A stretch of DNA of 64,000 nucleotides from Nitzschia sp. DOCU1 (taxonomy: Eukaryota > Bacillariophyta > Bacillariophyceae > Bacillariales > Bacillariaceae), in assembly GCA_951394045.1 (NCBI GenBank), contig OX595993.1, forward strand, positions 744,001-808,000, given 5' to 3'. Shown piece after piece: positions 58,756 through 64,000 of this stretch. The notes beneath the pieces are model-generated. The model did no database searches and was not told the DNA's origin. It saw only the letters and a list, made by a program, of their open reading frames with translations. Position 1 is the stretch's first letter; each line of letters starts with the position of its first letter. Position numbers and translations under genes: made by a program.

Positions 58756-59826
58756 CTAGTAGCTCTTGTCCCAGTCCACAATATATTGAAGCGGTCTTCC
58801 GCTGATGTACCGTTCGTATTGATCTACCACTACATTTGGGATATCTTGTGCCCCCGTCACACCGCTGACGTGAGGCGATATTGTCACCTTGGGATGCTTC
58901 CACAGTGGATTTGAGGGAGGCAGCGGTTCTTGTTCAAATACATCCAAAATAGCAGCCGAAATATGATTGGCGTCCAGTGCTGCTAGAATGGTACTCGAAC
59001 TTGTCACATCCCCTCGGCCCACATTGACAAAGACTGGCGACTTGCCACCGTGGCTAGAATTGGCCATTTGAAACGTCTCAAGTTTCAACAAATTGCGAGT
59101 TTTCTCGGTGGATGGCAATATATTCACAATATAATCACACGCTTGTAAAGCTTCTGTAATATTCGTCACGGACTCATCCAAGGCCTCGGATACTTTTGGC
59201 CGTGTCGAATATCCCACAACTTTCATTCCAAAGGCTTTGGCAGCCCGCGCAATGCTCATGCCAATATCACCGCAACCCAAGATTGAAAGAGTCAGATCCG
59301 ACAAGTTTCGATACTGTAAAACCTGTGGTGATCCCACCCACTCTTGTCGGGATTGATCTAGTCGCATCAAATCAAACCTTCGTTCATGAGCAATCATCTG
59401 AGCAATGCACCATTCCGCAATGCGAGGTCCAAAGACACCGGCACATCGCGTCAGTGTAAACGGTAGTGGCAATGTCAACCCCTTTGTTTTGAACAAGGGA
59501 TCCACTCCGGCAAATGTCGATTGGCACCATTTTAGGTTTGGAAGCAGTGGTGGAGTGTGTGCCAACAATTTGGCTAGAACGGCGGGATCTGTGACCAAAA
59601 TTTCGGCCTCGCGCAATTTGGACAAGGAGGATTCCTGTAGCCTGGAGGGATCAAATTCAACGACTGCGCCATGTCTACTCGGAGCATTCTCGTCCTCAAT
59701 TTCTTCGAACGGCAAGCCCGACACTTTCTCCAAGGCCGGACCAATATTGCGAACCGACGTGAAAAGAGTCATGACTGGACGAGGACTCATCGATGTAACG
59801 CTGGTGCTGGCGGCAACAGCGGCCAT
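58756..59826 (-). CDS. D-isomer-specific 2-hydroxyacid dehydrogenase
   Basis: ATG 59826 (MAAVAASTS) to stop at 58756; 356 residues; the open frame extends further but begins at TTG. NAD(P)H-dependent 2-ketoacid/2-hydroxyacid oxidoreductase. The Rossmann motif is LGCGDIGMSIARAAKAFGM (about 190-208). Catalytic residues: Arg in VNVGRGDV, Glu in DVFEQEPLP, His in ISPHVSG. The substrate-domain segment LKWCQSTFAGVDPL is also typical. This variety resembles the GhrA-like/hydroxypyruvate reductase-like branch more than phosphoglycerate dehydrogenase, as there is no ACT domain. There is no clear targeting peptide; the substrate is unresolved. Confidence 0.87.
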   Translation of the reverse strand: MAAVAASTSVTSMSPRPVMTLFTSVRNIGPALEKVSGLPFEEIEDENAPSRHGAVVEFDPSRLQESSLSKLREAEILVTDPAVLAKLLAHTPPLLPNLKWCQSTFAGVDPLFKTKGLTLPLPFTLTRCAGVFGPRIAEWCIAQMIAHERRFDLMRLDQSRQEWVGSPQVLQYRNLSDLTLSILGCGDIGMSIARAAKAFGMKVVGYSTRPKVSEALDESVTNITEALQACDYIVNILPSTEKTRNLLKLETFQMANSSHGGKSPVFVNVGRGDVTSSSTILAALDANHISAAILDVFEQEPLPPSNPLWKHPKVTISPHVSGVTGAQDIPNVVVDQYERYISGRPLQYIVDWDKSY

Positions 59827-60193
59827 GATTATCGTCGTCAATACAAAAGAATCACAATGACTGCAATTGTAGAAAGTCGTTACATGCGATGGAATCAATG
59901 CAGCAGCGAATAACCTTGCTGGTCCCTCTCACCACCGTCAGTTGTTGCACCTTGGCGGCAGAAGATGGAAAAAGCGAAGGCAAAAGCTATCATCACATCA
60001 AAAATCCAAAGATCCATCGCGATCTTCTCGATGACGTCATAGATCAAAAAATAGTAGTCGCTTTGGTCGGTGGGCCTTTTGGCCCGGTAGTAGTTGTGAC
60101 CCATCGGATGTAGTTCATGGGTCAAACGACAATATAATAGTAGGTTCCAAGGTGTCTTTTACGAATACAGAACATCACTTCTTCTATAATAAC
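59827..60193. other. Intergenic, no gene seen
   Basis: Between two minus-strand genes; holds the promoter of the dehydrogenase gene and the 3' end of the FucT-like gene. The small ORFs are not convincing. Confidence 0.5.
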
Positions 60194-61585
60194 TTACAAT
60201 GTTATTTCAATACCATAAAGAAGCTCGCTTTTTGTGGTGGTTGTATTGTTAGCAGCCGCTGGAGGTGCAAAAATGCCAGCACTGCCCACCAAATCTTGCA
60301 TTCGAAAGGGTGCTTGACCCTTGCAAGGTACCGGAAAGAATTGCTTGACATGCTTAATGGAACATGTGGCATTAAAACTCAACATGGCAGCAAACCTTCC
60401 AAATCCTCCTCTTCCATGTGCCACACACTTTCCACTACCCGCCAAATACAAATCCACAAAGGTACTATAAAATTCTTGTGGCGTGCTGTCATTCCAAGCA
60501 TCCAAGGTACGGGGTGTATCTTCGGATCGTTCAAAGGTTATAATGGGATAGTTTTCTTGGCGGGCAAGTTTCCGTGCAATTGTCAAGGCATGGATATTGT
60601 CGGATGCAAAATAAATGGGAGCGCCCGGTTGGAGATCGGAAGCACAACGAATGGCATTGAGAGCGACGCGGTACAAAAAGCCAGGATCACGCAATTTAGG
60701 ATGACGTTGGATTTCTTTTCCATATTCGGCGCGATAATGAGCCACAGCGTATTCGCCTTCCACAAGCTTGTTGTTGTTATTGACGTCTGCAGCTTGTTGT
60801 TCGTTTTTGTCTTTTCGAATCAAATGCAAGTCCACTAACCGTTGGACTGACGGTGATGGCTCGAACAGGATACGAAACAAGTCATGATAGACTTGTGTAA
60901 AGGCACCTTTTCCAAATTCATGATTGTATTGTGTCGCTCCTCCTTGTGTATCATGAATGTGCGAATGAATCATAATGGCCGGCATTTCTTGACACTTTTC
61001 GATCAATTTTTCCGCTCGCGACATGACAAACCACGTCTTGTTTTGCAGAATGGGCACTAAAAACGCTGGAGGGACCCAATTCAAGCCACCGCGTGGTGGA
61101 ACTAGAAATTCTGTCAAGGCACACGGTCGATCCCAGTCAATAAAAGCAATGCGTTTGGATTTGGAGGCCGCCAACAGAATCAAGGGAACAGGTTTGAGTC
61201 GGTCACTCACACCCCCACAACGTTCATCTTTACGATAGCATCTCAACACTAAATATCGATGTTCTTGCCAATTGTCCAAAGTCAAAGTGGGAACAATCGA
61301 AGTGTGCCAGTCCATGTACTCTTTCATCCAATCGGGAATGTTGGGATTCGAAGTCCACAAGTAGCCAGTGGATGGCACAGCAGCAGCCACTAGAGAGGAA
61401 TTGCGATAATGACTTTGTTGTTGTTGTGTCACTACAATTTGCGCAGTAATGGTACGTGAGGATGATGATGACAAGATGCGATCGTCGGTCGGGTCCTCCA
61501 ACGAGCCTCCCACCCACAAGGTTGTCGCAATAATTAACGAAACCAAGAACCACAATATCCGCTCCAATCTCTGAAAGGACGCCAT
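60194..61585 (-). CDS. Fucosyltransferase-like type II membrane protein
   Basis: ATG 61585 (GACGCCATGG on the plus strand) to stop at 60194; 463 residues, one exon. Signal anchor at about residues 10-27 (ILWFLVSLIIATTLWVGG), a Ser/Gln-rich stem, then the luminal catalytic-like domain. CGGVSDRLKPVPLILLAA and RIAFIDWDRPCALTEFL (about 122-165) match the start of fucosyltransferase-type GT-B folds in algae. YAVAHYRAEYG and PIYFASDNIHALTIAR (about 290-345) fit the donor-binding half. AHGRGGFGRFAAML (about 405) takes the place of the conserved S/G-x-G-F segment. The sugar donor and acceptor cannot be read from sequence. It is a different subfamily from the protein at 27038-28381. Confidence 0.6.
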   Translation of the reverse strand: MASFQRLERILWFLVSLIIATTLWVGGSLEDPTDDRILSSSSSRTITAQIVVTQQQQSHYRNSSLVAAAVPSTGYLWTSNPNIPDWMKEYMDWHTSIVPTLTLDNWQEHRYLVLRCYRKDERCGGVSDRLKPVPLILLAASKSKRIAFIDWDRPCALTEFLVPPRGGLNWVPPAFLVPILQNKTWFVMSRAEKLIEKCQEMPAIMIHSHIHDTQGGATQYNHEFGKGAFTQVYHDLFRILFEPSPSVQRLVDLHLIRKDKNEQQAADVNNNNKLVEGEYAVAHYRAEYGKEIQRHPKLRDPGFLYRVALNAIRCASDLQPGAPIYFASDNIHALTIARKLARQENYPIITFERSEDTPRTLDAWNDSTPQEFYSTFVDLYLAGSGKCVAHGRGGFGRFAAMLSFNATCSIKHVKQFFPVPCKGQAPFRMQDLVGSAGIFAPPAAANNTTTTKSELLYGIEITL

Positions 61586-62170
61586 GGTCTCTGTTTCGAG
61601 GATTCCCCTCGGCAGTGACTGTACTGCTGATTTTGCTACTTTGTTTCAATAGGTCTCAACTACAAACAAGACGAGAGGGCGAAATGTGCATCTGCATAAT
61701 GGTCGGTCATTGTTCATCGACTCGACTCGACTCACGCATCACATCATCATTGGAATAGTAGTCGTCCGAGTCGACCATTACCTGGAAACAAAGTTAGGGG
61801 GGCCCCCTTTGCATTGCCCCCGCGGCGTCGTTTGAATTCATTGTCCTCATGGGACTCCTACTTTTGACTTTTTGTGAAGATAATCCACTCGCTACTACTC
61901 CTTACTAGCTTACTTCGACGTCTATGAATCACACCATGTCATTGCAGCGCGATTTCGGGGTTTTCAAGCCTTTGCTACTGCTAGAGTAAGGGTTACCCAG
62001 CGTCGATTCAATATCCTTCGAATACCAGTAGTAGTATCGTCGTGATCTCTTGGCTAGCTAGAGCATCGTGTGTTTCGGTAGCATATCATCATGCCGATAT
62101 TCCACAAAAAAGAAGATTCAGTCGGAAAGATGCATGCCACCGACAAGGCGTGCAAGATACTAGTAGAGCA
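61586..62170. other. Intergenic, no gene seen
   Basis: No convincing ORF. There is a C/G block at 61797-61809 (GGGGGGCCCCC). It should contain the promoter of the FucT-like gene. Confidence 0.5.
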
Positions 62171-63733
62171 TCACGTACTTGTTCTCACCATTCCAGCAAC
62201 AGCCGCCGCTACTCCAAGTGCGTCGGCTGCTGACGAGGCAGGAACATTGTCGTCCACTTCTTCTTCTTCATAAATCACTTCTTCTTCTTCAATGATTTCT
62301 TCTTCGATAATTTCAACGTCATCATCTTCCACAACTTCGGTAAAGTCATAACTCATGAAAGAATCCTTATTTCGAGTCATGTTTCGCATGGCACCTTGGG
62401 GTGTTTTGGGTAAACGTGGATCCAGAGGGACAGCCGCATCGTCTTCGATTTCTTCTTCTTCCTCCACTTCGGTCTCTTCCATGATGGATTCGGAATATTC
62501 CGACGATTCCACAATGGAACTCTTGGCATTGGATTTTCGCGAAATAGCCGCCTGGGGAGATTCTCCTGCTGCTGTTGACAATGATTTGCCGGGAGTAGTA
62601 GTAGCATCTGGTACACCTTGGGCCAGTTGAATGATATATTTGCGAGCTTGCACTAGATCCAATTCCGGCGGCAAATTCTTGGCCAATAAACTGAAATCAT
62701 CCACAATCATCATGGAACCCCGTAATTGTTGTTGGGCATTATTATCCGTGCAGTGTTTTCGATTTCGAGCACGGGGCGTGGCTGAAGGAGAATCGGCCAA
62801 CAACGAGTTGCCATGAGGTAAAAACAAGGATTTGTAAAGTCGTTTCGTAACGCCTGCCATGTCGTCGTTGTCGGAACTACTATTGGATTGTTTGGGAATC
62901 AAATCCTCAAATCCCAACGATCGTTCTTCGTCGTCATCGTCATCATCTTCATTGGCAACTTCAGGCAAATAATCCAAACCAATTTGGGATGATACACTCA
63001 TATGAAATAGCATTTTTTTGGAAGAATGAAAGGTCTCTCTGACAAAGTGTTGTGGTGATCGTGTGACATCTGTTGTTGTTGTAGCTCCAGCAGGTGGACT
63101 TTTGAACATTTCGGACGTGTCGACTTCAATCACTGGCTTGTGTTGTTGTTGTTGGGAATGTTTTGGATTACTGTCCGTATTATTGGAATCCTCATTGGTT
63201 CCACCACCACCACTGTCTCCTTCTTTTTCTTCTTCCTTGAGACTAATATCATCGACACCATAATAGTCGTCGTCCGTCATGTTGGGACCAGCATCATCAT
63301 CACCCGCACCTAAACTCGACACATCATCTTGAGCACCCACGGGTAAACTAAAAGCATCCGACGTTGTACTTTGAATCGATTGCCGTGATGTGGCTCGATT
63401 TAAACCTCTAGGAGGTGGTGGTGCTGCTTTTCCAAGCATATTATGATGTTGTTCCGACGAATTATAAAACGAAGATTCATCATCGTCGTCGTCGTCGTCA
63501 AGGTCATCATCGTCGGTCGAATAAAATTCAATTTCGGTATGTTGGCTGACACTTGTTAAACCTGCTGTTGGTGCTGGTGGTCGTTGTGGAGTCGTTTCTT
63601 TTCGTTTGACCCTGGTGGGATGATTCTCATCATTGTCAGTGGTGGACATGGATATCGTATGTTCGGGACCCATACCCATGGGATGAGATTCTCCATCAAA
63701 GTCTTGATCGTCGGGACTATCGTCTCGGCTCAT
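62171..63733 (-). CDS. Disordered acidic protein, 520 aa
   Basis: ATG 63733 (MSRDDSPDDQDFDG) to stop at 62171; 520 residues. The upstream open frame (58 codons) has Cys/Phe-rich leader-like sequence, so I use the internal ATG. It contains runs of Asp (near residues 75-85 and 265-275) and of Glu at the C-terminal end, and polyproline PPPPR. Two stretches look structured: TKRLYKSLFLPHGNSLL (about 300) and ELDLVQARKYIIQLAQGVPD (about 355-375). No TM or signal peptide, no recognised family. Its composition resembles the N-terminal head of the giant protein, but I see no shared motif. Confidence 0.65.
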   Translation of the reverse strand: MSRDDSPDDQDFDGESHPMGMGPEHTISMSTTDNDENHPTRVKRKETTPQRPPAPTAGLTSVSQHTEIEFYSTDDDDLDDDDDDDESSFYNSSEQHHNMLGKAAPPPPRGLNRATSRQSIQSTTSDAFSLPVGAQDDVSSLGAGDDDAGPNMTDDDYYGVDDISLKEEEKEGDSGGGGTNEDSNNTDSNPKHSQQQQHKPVIEVDTSEMFKSPPAGATTTTDVTRSPQHFVRETFHSSKKMLFHMSVSSQIGLDYLPEVANEDDDDDDEERSLGFEDLIPKQSNSSSDNDDMAGVTKRLYKSLFLPHGNSLLADSPSATPRARNRKHCTDNNAQQQLRGSMMIVDDFSLLAKNLPPELDLVQARKYIIQLAQGVPDATTTPGKSLSTAAGESPQAAISRKSNAKSSIVESSEYSESIMEETEVEEEEEIEDDAAVPLDPRLPKTPQGAMRNMTRNKDSFMSYDFTEVVEDDDVEIIEEEIIEEEEVIYEEEEVDDNVPASSAADALGVAAAVAGMVRTST

Positions 63734-64000
63734 GTTGAAATTCTTCCTTTTCGATCCAAAACTCGAGTATAGTACAGTAAGGAGAGTCCTCGACGACGAG
63801 ACGTTTCTGCCCGCCGCTATCACTACTAGGAATACAAAGTTGTGTTGTGTGTTGCAACAAAACAAACAAACAAACAAACAACCAAATGGACGGTTAGGAG
63901 ATGCCACAAGATCAAGGGCTTGTATGCTTTTCTTTTATCTGGTGTGGTTCCCTCTCTGTTTTCTCTCTAGTTGCGGTTTGTGTGTTTGTGTGTCACACGT
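63734..64000. other. Right edge, upstream region of the last gene
   Basis: Contains a CAAA simple repeat at about 63857-63882. No gene seen; the window ends here. Confidence 0.5.

Overview
The window looks like nuclear DNA of a raphid pennate diatom; Seminavis or a close relative is my inference. The signs are short GT-AG introns of about 70-110 bases mixed with long intronless genes, a guanylate cyclase/phosphodiesterase fusion, diatom-style O-fucosyltransferase-like type II membrane proteins, a stramenopile-style Harbinger-type transposase, a sideroflexin, an ATG9, and an MsrA whose N-terminus resembles a diatom plastid leader. No rRNA, tRNA, CRISPR or bacterial operon was seen.

Layout. 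1-1032 holds no gene but has an almost perfect 46-bp-arm hairpin. 1033-6404 is a 5.4-kb DNA transposon with 22-bp terminal inverted repeats, subterminal arrays of a 14-bp palindrome, a Harbinger-type transposase broken by one in-frame TGA, and two companion genes, one with an intron. It ends 85 bp before an open frame for a membrane RBR E3 ubiquitin ligase carrying a C-terminal ubiquitin-interacting motif. Next come a decayed sulfotransferase-like gene (8947-10079), ATG9 (11159-14482), the four-exon cyclase/PDE gene (15719-19926), a disordered protein (20130-21053, minus), a two-exon sideroflexin (22326-23698), an intradiol ring-cleavage dioxygenase (24469-25365), two uncertain ORFs, an O-fucosyltransferase-like protein (27038-28381, minus) and MsrA (28823-29782).

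From 29961 to 56915 on the minus strand a single uninterrupted frame encodes about 8,984 residues. The order is an acidic disordered head, 16 copies of a charged helical module, 36 copies of a 'KGPPPDKPL' linker unit arranged in several nested tandem arrays (periods of about 891, 1401, 195 and 258 bp, all or nearly all multiples of three), a block of nine WxPP...F motifs, one transmembrane segment near the C-terminus, and two plant-type leucine-rich-repeat domains, each closed by a cysteine-rich cap. The predicted topology is a giant cytosolic tail tethered to a short LRR ectodomain. This is the most striking object in the window.

The right end carries a small acidic membrane protein (57895-58428), a D-2-hydroxyacid dehydrogenase (58756-59826, minus), a second fucosyltransferase-like membrane protein (60194-61585, minus) and a disordered acidic protein (62171-63733, minus). 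The genes do not form a pathway. Recurring themes are membrane signalling (cyclase/PDE, LRR giant), secretory-pathway glycosylation (two FucT-like proteins) and protein turnover (RBR ligase, ATG9).
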